Source of the DNA: Stappia indica
GTDB taxonomy: Bacteria > Pseudomonadota > Alphaproteobacteria > Rhizobiales > Stappiaceae
Reading direction: 5' to 3'
Assembly (NCBI RefSeq): GCF_009789575.1
Contig: NZ_CP046908.1
Location: forward strand, 3,377,001 to 3,441,000
Length of the DNA stretch: 64,000 nucleotides
The position numbers and the translations under genes were made by a program. The notes under the pieces were generated by a model that was given only the letters and a program-made list of their open reading frames with translations, did not search any database and was not told the origin of the DNA. Position 1 is the stretch's first letter. Every line of letters begins with the position of its first letter. Positions 47,852-56,916 of this stretch are shown piece after piece.

Positions 47852-48637
47852 ATGCCCTTGGGGTTATCAACTAGTCTCCTGCAACCCTCGACATCTGGAA
47901 GCTTCGACCGCGTGGAACAAAGACAGGCAAAGACGATCGTTGACGGGGTCTTCGAGCGCATTCTCGGCAAGGTTATCGGGGGGGAAATCCCGCCCGGCGG
48001 TGCGGTCAACGAGCTCGCGCTGGCCGCCGAATTCAATGTCAGCCGCGGCCCCGTGCGCGAGGCGGTGAAGCGGCTGCAGGGAACCGGGCTGATCACCAAG
48101 GAGCCCTTCCTGAAGGCGAGGGTGATCAATCTCACCGTCTCCGACATGATCCAGATCTTCCAGCTGCGCGAGGCGGTCGAGGCCATGTCGGTCAGGCTGG
48201 CCACGATGACCATGTCCAGCGCGGAGATCGACGACCTGCTGCTCGCCTTCAGCAGCGGCAAGAACGGGTCCGAGATGCCGGTGCTCGACATTCATGTGCG
48301 GATCGCGGAAGGCAGCGGCAACGAGAGGATCCGCGCCTTGTTGTGCGAGGAACTCTACTATCTGCTGCGGCTCTACCGGGTGCAGTCCGGGCGCATGCCC
48401 GGGCGGCGCGAGACGGCCTATTCCGAGCACTGGCAGATCCTGCGGGCCATGAAGGCGCGCGATCCGGACCTGGCCGAGTCGCTGATGCGGGCGCATATCG
48501 CGCGGGCCACCCAGACGCTGCAGAACCTGCTGGTCGAGCAGGGCGCCGAGCAGGGAGCCGCGCCGGGCACCGGGCCGGGCACTGGGCCGGGAACTGGGCC
48601 GGAGCCGCGCCCCGGCCGCTCTCGCGGCAAGGGCTGA
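47852..48637 (+). CDS. GntR-family transcriptional regulator (FCD type)
   Basis: 261 residues. Winged helix-turn-helix (about 25-95, PGGAVNELALAAEFNVSRGPVREAVKRLQGTGLI) and an all-helical FCD effector domain (about 105-240), in which His ligands (HVRIAEGSGN, HWQILRAM) can bind a metal and carboxylate. FCD regulators commonly sense organic acids. Start ATG 47852 has GGAAAGGGG upstream (a TTG is one codon earlier). The C-terminus is a repetitive Gly-Pro-Gly-Thr tail. It is the only regulator in the cluster, and four matching palindromes in the two control regions mark it as the shared repressor or activator. Confidence 0.93.
   Translation: MPLGLSTSLLQPSTSGSFDRVEQRQAKTIVDGVFERILGKVIGGEIPPGGAVNELALAAEFNVSRGPVREAVKRLQGTGLITKEPFLKARVINLTVSDMIQIFQLREAVEAMSVRLATMTMSSAEIDDLLLAFSSGKNGSEMPVLDIHVRIAEGSGNERIRALLCEELYYLLRLYRVQSGRMPGRRETAYSEHWQILRAMKARDPDLAESLMRAHIARATQTLQNLLVEQGAEQGAAPGTGPGTGPGTGPEPRPGRSRGKG
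48566..48601 (+). repeat. three tandem 12-base units in the GntR C-terminus
   Basis: GGCACCGGGCCG, GGCACTGGGCCG and GGAACTGGGCCG follow one another (48566, 48578, 48590) and encode a (GTGP)n tail. In-frame 12-base units can gain or lose copies without a frameshift, so tail length may vary between strains. Confidence 0.85.
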
Positions 48638-48667
48638 CTGGCACCTGAGCTGACTGGCACCTGAAGG

Positions 48668-48701
48668 GGAGGGGCCCCGTCCTTTCGGAAAGGGCCCCTC
48701 C
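48668..48701. terminator. hairpin between convergent GntR and tctC genes
   Basis: GGAGGGGCCC (48668-48677) pairs perfectly with GGGCCCCTCC (48692-48701). It lacks a T-tract, so intrinsic termination is uncertain, but the position between convergent units fits a bidirectional terminator. Confidence 0.5.
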
Positions 48702-48720
48702 GGCAGTGGCTGGCCGGCTG

Positions 48721-49677
48721 TTACTGCGAGAAGTCGATGCTCGACAGCAGCTCCTTGTAGAAGGCGTCCTCGGCGACGAGCGCCTCGCCGAACGCCGTCG
48801 GCCCGGCATAGTCCAGTTCCGTCAGCGTCTGCGCGGCATAGTTCGTCATGGTCTGTCCCTCGATGGCCTTGCGCACCGCGTCCGAGAATGCCTCGACCAC
48901 CTCGTCCGGCGTTCCGGCGGGCGCCCAGAAACCGATATTGGCGGGAAGCGCCAGGTCGACGCCGCCCTCGATGAGCGTCGGCAGGTCCGGTGCCAGCTTG
49001 GCCCGGGTCGCACCGAGCTGGGCCAGGGCCACCAGCTTGCCGCCCTCGACCTGCGGCAGGATCGCTGCGGCGAAGCCGAGCACCAGGTCGACCTCCCCGG
49101 CAACGGCGGAGGCAACGGCAGGCGTCACGCCCTTGAAGGGGATGTGGAACAGGTCGATGCCGGCGGCCCGGGCAACGGCTTCCGCCGCGATATGGGTCGC
49201 CCCGCCGGTGCCGGCGCTGCCGTAGCTGACCTTGTCGGGATTTGCCTTGGCGTAGGCGACCATCTCTTCCAGGGTCGCGAACGGCGCGCCGACGCGGGCG
49301 GCCATGACATTGGGTCCGACCGCGACGCGGGCGACCGCGCGCAGCGCATCGAAGCCATAGGGAAGCTCGCGCTGATGCGGCGCGACGGTCTGCACCGAGC
49401 TGACCGCGAACAGCAGCGTATAGCCGTCCGGATCGGCATTGGCGACGAAGGCCCCGCCGATGGTGCCGCCCGCGCCGGGCTTGGTTTCCACGACCACGGG
49501 CTGGCCGAGGTTTTCGGAAACGTCCCTGGCAAGGGTGCGGGCGAGCGTGTCCGTGCCCCCCGGCGAATACGGCACGATGACGGTGATCGGGCGCGTCGGA
49601 TAGTCCGCGGCAAGGGCCGCAGCGCCTCCCGCGATGATGGCCAATCCGCTCAGTAGTCCTGTCAGCAGCTTCCTCAT
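48721..49677 (-). CDS. tctC: tripartite tricarboxylate transporter substrate-binding protein (TctC/Bug)
   Basis: 318 residues: signal peptide (1-24, ending AAALAAD) and a Bug/TctC domain. YPTRPITVIVPYSPGGTDTLART and GQPVVVETKPGAGGTIGG are typical, with the ligand-cradling loops around residues 30-45 and 145-165 (YGSAGTGGATHIAAE). It captures a carboxylate in the periplasm for TctAB. It is 34 bases after the lyase gene and on the same strand, so lyase and binding protein are cotranscribed. Confidence 0.95.
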   Translation of the reverse strand: MRKLLTGLLSGLAIIAGGAAALAADYPTRPITVIVPYSPGGTDTLARTLARDVSENLGQPVVVETKPGAGGTIGGAFVANADPDGYTLLFAVSSVQTVAPHQRELPYGFDALRAVARVAVGPNVMAARVGAPFATLEEMVAYAKANPDKVSYGSAGTGGATHIAAEAVARAAGIDLFHIPFKGVTPAVASAVAGEVDLVLGFAAAILPQVEGGKLVALAQLGATRAKLAPDLPTLIEGGVDLALPANIGFWAPAGTPDEVVEAFSDAVRKAIEGQTMTNYAAQTLTELDYAGPTAFGEALVAEDAFYKELLSSIDFSQ

Positions 49678-49711
49678 GACATCCTCCCTTGGTTGAACAA
49701 TATGCCGTGAT

Positions 49712-50638
49712 CTAGTGGGATTTCTGGTACTTCGCTTCGAACGCCTCGAGCGTCAGCAATTGCGCCTCGAGCTTTCGGGCGCTGTCGTAGTCCATCAGCG
49801 ACATGATCTCGTCGATGCCCACAAGCAGGTCGGGCCGGTCGATCGGCTCGCCGGTTGCGACGACCTGCTGCATCAGTTCCAGCGCAGTGCGCATGCCCAT
49901 GATTGCGGCGGCCGGCAGCATGCGCGGCAGGCTGATGCGGCGCACGCCGAGCTGCTTCAGCCGCGGCAGCGGGATCAGGGGGGTGGTCGGGCGGCTGCGA
50001 ATGCCGAAGCCCATGTTCACCGAGACCGGGACGGCGGATGCGGCCACGACCCGGCCGATGGTCTCCTCGGAATTCACCGCATCGACGAAGATCACGTCGG
50101 CGCCGGCCTCGACATAGGCGCGCACGCGCCGCTCGACGCCTTCGATGCCCTCGACCGCGAGCGCGTCGGTGCGGGCGATGATGACGAAGTCGTCGTCGCT
50201 TCGCGCAAGGCACGCCGCCTCGATCTTCTTCTGCATCTCCGCCGTGCCGACGACTTCCTTGCCCGGCATGTGGCCGCATCGCTTCGGACTGACCTGGTCC
50301 TCGATGTTGATGCCGACGGCGCCGATCGCCTCGAATTCCCGCACGGTATGGAAGACATTGACGGGATTGCCGTAGCCCGTGTCGGCGTCGCAGGTCACCG
50401 GGACCGACACGGCCCGCACGATGGCCCGGCACTGGTCGAGGTTCTCGCTCAGGCCCATGATGCCCATGTCGGCGATGCCCATCCGCGAGTTGGAAATCGC
50501 CGCCCCGCTCGTCGCCACGGTCTTGTAGCCGGCAGCTTCGGCCAGCCGCGCGCTGTATCCGTCATAGGCGCCGGGACTGACGATCAGGTCGTCTCCCGCC
50601 AGCATCTCCCTGTAGATCCGAGCCTTTGTCTTTGTCAT
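49712..50638 (-). CDS. isocitrate lyase/PEP mutase-family lyase (methylisocitrate lyase-like)
   Basis: 308 residues, TIM-barrel ICL/PEPM family. Mg-binding CDADTGYGN (about 85-93) and the catalytic loop EDQVSPKRCGHMPGKE with the KRCGH signature show a C-C lyase and not a mutase or a decarboxylase. Relatives are 2-methylisocitrate lyase, 2,3-dimethylmalate lyase and oxaloacetate hydrolases. It would release pyruvate, glyoxylate or a similar 2-oxo acid from a substituted malate or isocitrate. Start 50638 follows the GntR operators at 50687 and 50719. Confidence 0.92.
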   Translation of the reverse strand: MTKTKARIYREMLAGDDLIVSPGAYDGYSARLAEAAGYKTVATSGAAISNSRMGIADMGIMGLSENLDQCRAIVRAVSVPVTCDADTGYGNPVNVFHTVREFEAIGAVGINIEDQVSPKRCGHMPGKEVVGTAEMQKKIEAACLARSDDDFVIIARTDALAVEGIEGVERRVRAYVEAGADVIFVDAVNSEETIGRVVAASAVPVSVNMGFGIRSRPTTPLIPLPRLKQLGVRRISLPRMLPAAAIMGMRTALELMQQVVATGEPIDRPDLLVGIDEIMSLMDYDSARKLEAQLLTLEAFEAKYQKSH

Positions 50639-50686
50639 GTGGTCCGCCCGTTTGGCCCGCGCCCGGAAGCGCGGACGCTCGTTCCT

Positions 50687-50704
50687 AAAAGTGTCAACAC
50701 TATT
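50687..50704. promoter_or_regulatory. GntR operator 2 (lyase/tctB intergenic)
   Basis: AAAAGTGTCAACACTATT, identical to operator 1 except for one base in the right arm. It lies 49 bases before the lyase ATG. Confidence 0.78.
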
Positions 50705-50718
50705 GCTTCGCCGAAATC

Positions 50719-50732
50719 GACTGTCAACAGTC
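50719..50732. promoter_or_regulatory. GntR operator 3 (lyase/tctB intergenic)
   Basis: GACTGTCAACAGTC: perfect arms around CA with the same TGTCAACA core as operators 1 and 2, 14 bases beyond operator 2. Confidence 0.65.
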
Positions 50733-50893
50733 TGTTTCAGGCCTCCGGCGCCTTGGTCCGTGGCGCGTCGGAACGGTATGCGCAGGCTGCCTCCCGAAAA
50801 ATCACGGATAGCCAGCAAAATCGGGGGTTTGACCCGATCTCTGCGGAGTGCTCCCAGGCCGCAAGATCCGGACGATCTTTCGGAGTTCATGAC

Positions 50894-50909
50894 AAACTGT
50901 TGACAGTTT
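50894..50909. promoter_or_regulatory. GntR operator 4 (upstream of tctB)
   Basis: AAACTGTTGACAGTTT: 7-base arms around TG, the reverse-complement form of the TGTCAACA core. It lies about 110 bases before tctB. The 185 bases between operators 3 and 4 show no gene. Confidence 0.7.
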
Positions 50910-51020
50910 TGCGGGTGGATGCGAGACATGTCCGCATCGTGCTACCGGGAGGGGCAGACGGGCGATCTCAGGAAGGATCGCCGTCGGAGCACTCGAAGCC
51001 GCTGGGAGGCAAGACGTCCG

Positions 51021-51458
51021 ATGGGTCTTGGAAAGCCGCAGGTCATTGCAGCACTTCTGTTTTCGCTCGTGGGCGCGGGGGCTCTGGCGCTCGCTGCGTC
51101 CTATCCCATGGGCACGCTGACGCGCATGGAAGCCGGGTTCTTTCCGGTGATGCTGAGTCTTTCGCTGATCGTGCTGGCGCTGGTCGCCGCGATCCAGGAC
51201 CGCAACGCAAGCGCCGAGCCGGTCGGCATCCGCCTCTGGCCCTTCGTCTGCATCATGGGCGGCATCGCCTTGTGGGCCCTGCTGATCGAGCGGGCCGGTT
51301 TCTTCGCCGCCACGTTCCTGCTCACCGTGTGCACGGCCGCTGCCGAGGTCGAGAACACGATCCTGCGCGGCATCGTTCTCGCCGCCTGCGTCTCGCTGGG
51401 CGGCTATGCGCTGTTCGTGCTCGGTCTCGGCATCCCGCTCACCCCGTTCGGAAGATAA
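51021..51458 (+). CDS. tctB: tripartite tricarboxylate transporter small membrane subunit TctB
   Basis: 145 residues with four membrane helices, as expected of TctB: KPQVIAALLFSLVGAGALALA, a Gly-rich first loop (MGTLTRMEAGFFPVMLS), and two C-terminal helices. I set the start at 51021, with GGGAGG 11 bases upstream, and not at an in-frame ATG at 50919 that would add an Arg-rich soluble tail overlapping the operator region. It is 3 bases before tctA. Confidence 0.88.
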   Translation: MGLGKPQVIAALLFSLVGAGALALAASYPMGTLTRMEAGFFPVMLSLSLIVLALVAAIQDRNASAEPVGIRLWPFVCIMGGIALWALLIERAGFFAATFLLTVCTAAAEVENTILRGIVLAACVSLGGYALFVLGLGIPLTPFGR

Positions 51459-51461
51459 CCC

Positions 51462-52979
51462 ATGGATCTCGTCTCCGGGCTTTCTCTCGGTGTCCAGACG
51501 GCCGTCACCTTCGACGGCTTGCTGTTCTGCTTCGTCGGCGTCTCGATCGGCATGTTCATCGGCGTGCTTCCGGGCATCGGTCCGCTCGCCGCCGTCGCGA
51601 TGGTCCTGCCGATCACCTACCATCTCGAGCCGCTCAGCGCGTTGATCATGCTGGCCGGCATCTTCTACGGCGCCCAGTACGGCGGATCGACCGCCTCGAT
51701 CCTGCTCAACCTGCCCGGCACCTCGACCACGGCGGTGACCGCGCTGGACGGCTACCCGATGACCCGGCAGGGCCGGGCCGGCGTCGCGCTGTTCATCACC
51801 ACGATCACCTCCTTCGCAGGCGGGTGTTTCGCCATCGTCCTGCTGATGAGCTTCGCCCCGGCGCTCGGCCGGATGGCGCTCGAGTTCTCCTCGGCCGAGT
51901 ATTTCTCCATCATGCTGCTGGGCCTGGTGGCCGCGGCGACCATGGCCATCGGCTCGCCGTTGAAGGGCATGGTCTCGGTGACCGCCGGGCTGCTGCTGGC
52001 GATGGTCGGGATCGACAGCACCTCGGGCGATGTGCGCTACACGTTCGGGATTCTCGAGTTGCAGGACGGCCTCAATCTCGTCGCCATGGCGATGGGCCTG
52101 TTCGGTGTGGCCGAGATCCTGAAGAATGCCGGCCTGCCGGAACGTGCGGCAAAGGACATCGCCAAGGTTCGGGTCCGCGACCTGCTGCCCACCCGCGCGG
52201 ACATGGCCCTGACCTGGAAGCCGACCCTGCGCGGGTCGGTCATCGGCTCCTTCATCGGGGTGTTGCCCGGCGCCGGGCCGACGCTGGCCGCCTTTCTCGC
52301 CTATGCGGTGGAGAAGCGGGTGTCGAAGACGCCCGAGCGGTTCGGACACGGCGCGATCGAGGGGATCTCCTCGCCCGAGGCCGCCAACAATGCCTCGACC
52401 CAGGCGGCGTTCATCCCGACCCTTGCGCTCGGCATTCCCGGCGACGCCACCATGGCCGTGCTGATGGGAGCGATGATGATCCACGGCATCGTGCCGCGGC
52501 CGGAGTTCTTCACCACCAATGCGGATCTGTTCTGGGGGCTCGTCGTCAGCTTCTGGATCGGCAACCTGATGCTGCTTGTTCTCAACATTCCGCTGATCGG
52601 CCTCTGGGTCCGGATGCTGACCATTCCCAAGCGCATCCTGTTCCCCGCCGTCATCTTCTTCATCTGCGTCGGTGTCTACAGCGTCAACAACAACCCGTTC
52701 GACGTCCTGATGGTGATGGTGTTCGGCGTCATCGGCTATTTCATGAACCTCTACCAGTACCCGACGGCGCCGCTGCTGATGGGCTTCATCCTGGGGCCCC
52801 TGATCGAGCAGCATTTCCGCCGGGCGCTGCTGTTCTCGCGCGGCGACCTGACCACCTTTGTCGACAGGCCGATCAGCGCCGCCTTCCTGGCGGTGACGGC
52901 CCTGCTGCTGATATCGCTGGTCGTGCCGGCCCTGCGCAAGCGCCGGGAGCCGGTGGGCAGCGCCAGCGAGGCGGAGTAG
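51462..52979 (+). CDS. tctA: tripartite tricarboxylate transporter large membrane subunit TctA
   Basis: 505 residues with about 12 membrane helices. GVLPGIGPLAAVAMVLPITY, YGAQYGGSTASILLNLPGT and the repeated GVLPGAGPTLAAFLAY are the conserved TctA segments. With TctB and TctC it takes up a carboxylate using a cation gradient. Start 51462 is 3 bases after the tctB stop. Substrate is set by TctC and cannot be read off. Confidence 0.96.
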   Translation: MDLVSGLSLGVQTAVTFDGLLFCFVGVSIGMFIGVLPGIGPLAAVAMVLPITYHLEPLSALIMLAGIFYGAQYGGSTASILLNLPGTSTTAVTALDGYPMTRQGRAGVALFITTITSFAGGCFAIVLLMSFAPALGRMALEFSSAEYFSIMLLGLVAAATMAIGSPLKGMVSVTAGLLLAMVGIDSTSGDVRYTFGILELQDGLNLVAMAMGLFGVAEILKNAGLPERAAKDIAKVRVRDLLPTRADMALTWKPTLRGSVIGSFIGVLPGAGPTLAAFLAYAVEKRVSKTPERFGHGAIEGISSPEAANNASTQAAFIPTLALGIPGDATMAVLMGAMMIHGIVPRPEFFTTNADLFWGLVVSFWIGNLMLLVLNIPLIGLWVRMLTIPKRILFPAVIFFICVGVYSVNNNPFDVLMVMVFGVIGYFMNLYQYPTAPLLMGFILGPLIEQHFRRALLFSRGDLTTFVDRPISAAFLAVTALLLISLVVPALRKRREPVGSASEAE

Positions 52980-53160
52980 CCGCCTCGCAGCGCCCGCCGT
53001 GGGGCGATTGCCGGCCGCAGCCCGCAAAAGGGTCGGTGGCCGGCAGTGCCTGCCCCGGTCCTGCCCCGATCGTATCGGGCACGTCGGTTTGGGAACGGTG
53101 AATTAAGGAAAGCGTAGGTGTTTTACCCGATCCTTGGGGCCATCTCTCGAGGATTTTCCC

Positions 53161-55545
53161 GTGCGCTTTTTCATTTGCCTCTTTACGGAGCACGATCTCC
53201 GGCTGGTTGCCCTGGCTGCGGTGATCTGCGTTCTCGGCGCATGGATCTCGGTGCGCCTGTTCTTGCGCACCCGCGCGGCCGAGCGCGAGGCCCGGCCCTT
53301 CTGGGTCTTTCTCGGCTCCGTCGCCGCCGGCTCCACCATCTGGTGCACCCATTTCGTCGCCATGCTCGCCTACCGGCCGGGCGTTCCCGTCTCCTACGAT
53401 CCGGCGCTGACCGGCGTGTCGCTGCTGATCGCGGTCGTCTCCGCCTCGCTCGCCCTGGTGGTCGCCTCCGGCCGCGGCCGCTTCGCGCCGGTGATCGGCG
53501 GCGGCCTGTTCGGGGCCGGCGTCGCCGTCATGCACTACACGGGCATGGCCGCCTTCAGCATCGACGGCGCGATCGTCTGGGACGCGACCTATGTGGCCGT
53601 CTCGCTCGTGCTGTCGCTGGCGCTGGGCGCGGCGGCCTTTTTCGCCGTCACCCGCGAGCACGCCGACCCGCACTCGCGCGAGCTGCTCGGCACCGCGCTG
53701 CTGACGGCCTCCATCGTCGCGCTGCATTTCACCGGCATGGCGGCGGTCGGCATCGTTCCGGCCGTGCCGGTCCCGGGCGGCGCCACCAGCGAAGATGCCT
53801 ATGGCGCGCTGGCGGTGGCGGTTGCCGGCGTCGGCCTGCTGGTGCTCGGCACCGGCCTTGCCAGCCAGCTGCTCGACCGCCAGGCGACCCTTCGCGCCAG
53901 GGCCCGCACCAAGCACATCCTGGAAAGCTCCGTCGACGGCATCGTCATCGAGACGGCCGGGCGCATCGTCGATTGCAACGAGGCCTTCATCCTGCTCAGC
54001 GGCCTGGAGCGCGAAGCGGTGGTCGGGCGCACCTTCGCCGAGCTGGTGCCGCGCGCGCCGGCCGCCGTCGACCAGCTGGTGCGCGCGACGCTGATCACCG
54101 CGTCCGGCGCGACCCTTCCCGTGGAGGTCGCGGCGCGCGACGACCGCTACGACCGCGACGAGTTCGGCGCCACCCGTTTCTACTCGGTGCGCGACCTGCG
54201 CCAGCGCCTGGCGCAGGAAGAGAAGATCACCTATCTCGCCAGCTTCGACAATCTGACCGGCCTGCCGAACCGCTCCTCCTTCCTGGAGCATCTCGACGGC
54301 CAGATCGAGACGCGCCCGGCCAGTTCCCGCATCGCGCTCTTCGCCATCGACCTCGACCGCTTCAAGGAAGTCAACGACGTGCACGGCCATGCGGCCGGCG
54401 ACCATGTGCTGCGGGTGCTGTCGGAGCGCATGCGCTCCGCGGTCGGCAAGGAGGCCTTCGTCGCCCGGCTCGGCGGCGACGAGTTCGTCGCCACCGCCCT
54501 GGTTCAGGACCGCGAGCAGGCGCTCGGCATCGCCTCGCGGCTGGAGCGCGAGCTCTTCGCCACCGTGCCTTACGACCATGCGGATCTGATCTGCGGCGCT
54601 TCCATCGGCATCTCGATCTTCCCCGACGATGCGGCGAGCCCGGCGACCCTCATGAACAATGCCGACCTTGCCATGTACCGGGCCAAGGGCTCGCACGGCG
54701 AGGCGATCTGCTTCTACGAGGAGGAGATGGACGAGCGCGTGCGCGAGCGCCGCGCCATGGCGCTGCAGCTGCGCACCGCACTGGCGGAAGGGCAGTTCTT
54801 CCTGGTCTTCCAGCCGCAGGTCTCGATCAGCGACAACGCGGTGACCGGCTACGAGGCCTTGCTGCGCTGGCGCCATCCGGAGCGCGGCGTGGTCCAGCCG
54901 ATGGAGTTCATCCCCATCGCCGAGGACACCGGCCTGATCCTGCCCATCGGCGAGTGGGTGCTGCGCACCGCCTGCCGCGAGGCCGCCTCCTGGGACACTC
55001 CGCTGAAGGTTGCGGTGAACGTCTCGGCGCTGCAGGTCGGCAGCATCGACATGCCCGACATCATCCATGGCATCCTGATGGAGACCGGCCTGCCGCCCCA
55101 GCGCCTGGAGGTGGAGATCACCGAGACCTCCCTGATCCAGGATGCGGAGCGCACCTTGCACATCCTGCGAAGGATCAAGGCGATGGGCGTGTCGATCTCG
55201 ATGGACGATTTCGGCATCGGCTATTCGTCCCTGTCGACCCTGCGCTCGTTCCCCTTCGACAAGATCAAGCTCGACAAGTCCTTCATGCAAGACCTCGACC
55301 GCGGGCCGCAGGCCTCGGCGATGATCCGTGCCGTGCTGGCCCTGGGCGAAAGCCTCGACATCCCGATCCTCGCGGAAGGGGTGGAGACCAGCGCCCAGCG
55401 CGATTTCCTGGCGCAGGAGGGCTGCAGCCAGATCCAGGGCTATCTCGTCGGATATCCCGCCGAAAGCACCGGCGAGACCGGCGCCGTGCCGACGAGCGAG
55501 GCCGCGGCACTGGCGCGCCTCCGGGGGTCCCGCACCGGCGACTGA
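53161..55545 (+). CDS. MHYT-PAS-GGDEF-EAL cyclic-di-GMP signalling protein
   Basis: 794 residues. An N-terminal membrane sensor domain with seven helices holds three MHYT-like motifs (WCTHFVAML, VMHYTGMAAF, LHFTGMAAVG) thought to bind copper or a diatomic gas. It is followed by a PAS domain (about 255-365), a GGDEF domain (intact LGGDEF, about 375-530) and an EAL domain (YEALLRWRHP, about 545-780). Both cyclase and phosphodiesterase motifs look intact, so net activity is unclear. Start is GTG 53161 with GAGGA 8 bases upstream; an in-frame TTG at 53134 is weaker. Confidence 0.94.
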   Translation: MRFFICLFTEHDLRLVALAAVICVLGAWISVRLFLRTRAAEREARPFWVFLGSVAAGSTIWCTHFVAMLAYRPGVPVSYDPALTGVSLLIAVVSASLALVVASGRGRFAPVIGGGLFGAGVAVMHYTGMAAFSIDGAIVWDATYVAVSLVLSLALGAAAFFAVTREHADPHSRELLGTALLTASIVALHFTGMAAVGIVPAVPVPGGATSEDAYGALAVAVAGVGLLVLGTGLASQLLDRQATLRARARTKHILESSVDGIVIETAGRIVDCNEAFILLSGLEREAVVGRTFAELVPRAPAAVDQLVRATLITASGATLPVEVAARDDRYDRDEFGATRFYSVRDLRQRLAQEEKITYLASFDNLTGLPNRSSFLEHLDGQIETRPASSRIALFAIDLDRFKEVNDVHGHAAGDHVLRVLSERMRSAVGKEAFVARLGGDEFVATALVQDREQALGIASRLERELFATVPYDHADLICGASIGISIFPDDAASPATLMNNADLAMYRAKGSHGEAICFYEEEMDERVRERRAMALQLRTALAEGQFFLVFQPQVSISDNAVTGYEALLRWRHPERGVVQPMEFIPIAEDTGLILPIGEWVLRTACREAASWDTPLKVAVNVSALQVGSIDMPDIIHGILMETGLPPQRLEVEITETSLIQDAERTLHILRRIKAMGVSISMDDFGIGYSSLSTLRSFPFDKIKLDKSFMQDLDRGPQASAMIRAVLALGESLDIPILAEGVETSAQRDFLAQEGCSQIQGYLVGYPAESTGETGAVPTSEAAALARLRGSRTGD

Positions 55546-55575
55546 CGCCGCCGGCCGGCCCCCTTCGGCGGCGCG

Positions 55576-56673
55576 TCAGCCCCTTGCGGTGCGGCCCGGC
55601 CAGCGCTCGATGGCATAGCCCGCCTGCTTCGGCCACAGCGCCCGCGTTTCCGTGCCGAGCCGCCGCGCCGCATGCAGCGGCCAGTTCGGATCGTCCAGCG
55701 CCGCCCGGCCGAGGCCGACGAGATCGGCGCGGCCGTCGGCCACCGCTGCCGCCGCCAGCTCCGCCTCGCCCATCAGTCCCACCGCCATCACCGGCAGGCC
55801 GGCATCCTCGCGGATCTGCGTCGCCCAGGGCAGGTACATGCCCGGCCCGATCGCAAAGCGCGAGCCGGTGAAGCCGCCGGCCGACACGTCGATGACGTCG
55901 ACGCCGCGCTCGCGCACTTCGCGGGCAAAGGCGACGCTGTCCTCGATGGTGCGGCCGCCCTCCAGCCCGTCGACGGCCGACAGGCGCAGGAACAGCGGCA
56001 TGTCGTCCGGCATCGCCGCGCGCACCGCCTCCACCACCTTGAGCGGGAAGCGCATGCGGTTCTCGGCCGTGCCGCCATAGGCGTCCTCGCGCCGGTTGGA
56101 CAGCGGCGACAGGAACTGGTTGAGCAGGTAGCCGTGCGCGGCGTGGATCTCGATCAGCTGGAAGCCGGCTTCGACCGCGCGCCGTGTGGCCGCGGCCCAG
56201 GCCTCGACCTCCGCCGCGATATCGTCTTCGCTCAGGGCACGCGGCATCGGCGCGTCCTCGGCATGGGGCAGGGCGGAGGGCGCCACCGGCTGCCAGTGCT
56301 CGGCATCGGCCTCGCGCTCGTCGGTGCCCATCAGCCAGGGCGGGATCGACGAGGCCTTGCGGCCGGCGTGGGCCAGCTGGATGCCGGCCACCGCCCCTTG
56401 CGCGCGCAGCAGCGCGGTGATCCGCGCCATGCCGGCGATCTGGGCGTCGTCCCACAGGCCCGGGCAGCCATAGGTGATGCGCCCGTCGGCCGTCACGGCG
56501 GTCGCCTCGACGATCACCGTGCCGAAGCCGCCCAGTGCGAAGCGGCCGAGATGCACGAGGTGATAGTCGCCGACAAGGCCGCCGCGCGCCGAATACTGGC
56601 ACATCGGCGAGACGACGAAGCGGTTGGGCAGGGTCAGCCCGCGCAAGGCGAGGGGCGACAAGAGATCGGTCAT
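55576..56673 (-). CDS. NADH:flavin oxidoreductase (old yellow enzyme, YqjM-like)
   Basis: 365 residues, TIM-barrel OYE. LPNRFVVSPMCQYSA and the Cys-Gln-Tyr flavin-binding triad mark the YqjM (class III) group; HAAHGYLLNQFLSP holds the substrate-binding pair, and RREDAYGGTAENRMRFPL is the standard core. It reduces activated C=C bonds with NAD(P)H and FMN. Start 56673 has AGGAAGG upstream. It is probably monocistronic; the gene upstream on the same strand is 243 bases away. Confidence 0.95.
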   Translation of the reverse strand: MTDLLSPLALRGLTLPNRFVVSPMCQYSARGGLVGDYHLVHLGRFALGGFGTVIVEATAVTADGRITYGCPGLWDDAQIAGMARITALLRAQGAVAGIQLAHAGRKASSIPPWLMGTDEREADAEHWQPVAPSALPHAEDAPMPRALSEDDIAAEVEAWAAATRRAVEAGFQLIEIHAAHGYLLNQFLSPLSNRREDAYGGTAENRMRFPLKVVEAVRAAMPDDMPLFLRLSAVDGLEGGRTIEDSVAFAREVRERGVDVIDVSAGGFTGSRFAIGPGMYLPWATQIREDAGLPVMAVGLMGEAELAAAAVADGRADLVGLGRAALDDPNWPLHAARRLGTETRALWPKQAGYAIERWPGRTARG

Positions 56674-56821
56674 CGAATGTCCTTCCTGGCGATCCGGACC
56701 GCACGGGCCGTCGCCCCGCACCATCCCCGCCGCGCCGGGCGGCATCGCGGGGGATGCGGGCGCGCGTCGCCTCGAAAGGGCAAGACCATGGGGGAGGGAG
56801 AGGGGATGGGCCGGCGGATCG

Positions 56822-56850
56822 GTTTCGCGTTTCGTTTCGCGTTTCGTTTT
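56822..56850. repeat. two tandem 12-base units GTTTCGCGTTTC
   Basis: Exact copies at 56822-56833 and 56834-56845, followed by a partial GTTTT. This simple-sequence tract is in the gap between the OYE and FG-GAP genes, which otherwise holds nothing I can name. Confidence 0.8.
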
Positions 56851-56902
56851 CCGGCCGAGTAGATGACGACCGGCCCCCGCTTGTCCAGTGGGCAGCGGTT
56901 GC

Positions 56903-56914
56903 GGGGGGGGGGGG
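56903..56914. repeat. poly-G tract of 12
   Basis: Twelve consecutive G residues end two bases before the stop codon (56917-56919) of the minus-strand FG-GAP gene. It is prone to slippage and to sequencing error. Because it is after the stop codon it should not change the protein. Confidence 0.9.
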
Positions 56915-56916
56915 CG

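Noticed and set aside
52873-55290. 805-codon open frame on the minus strand opposite the GGDEF-EAL gene
   Set aside because: Antisense to a gene with intact MHYT, GGDEF and EAL motifs; composition is that of a shadow.
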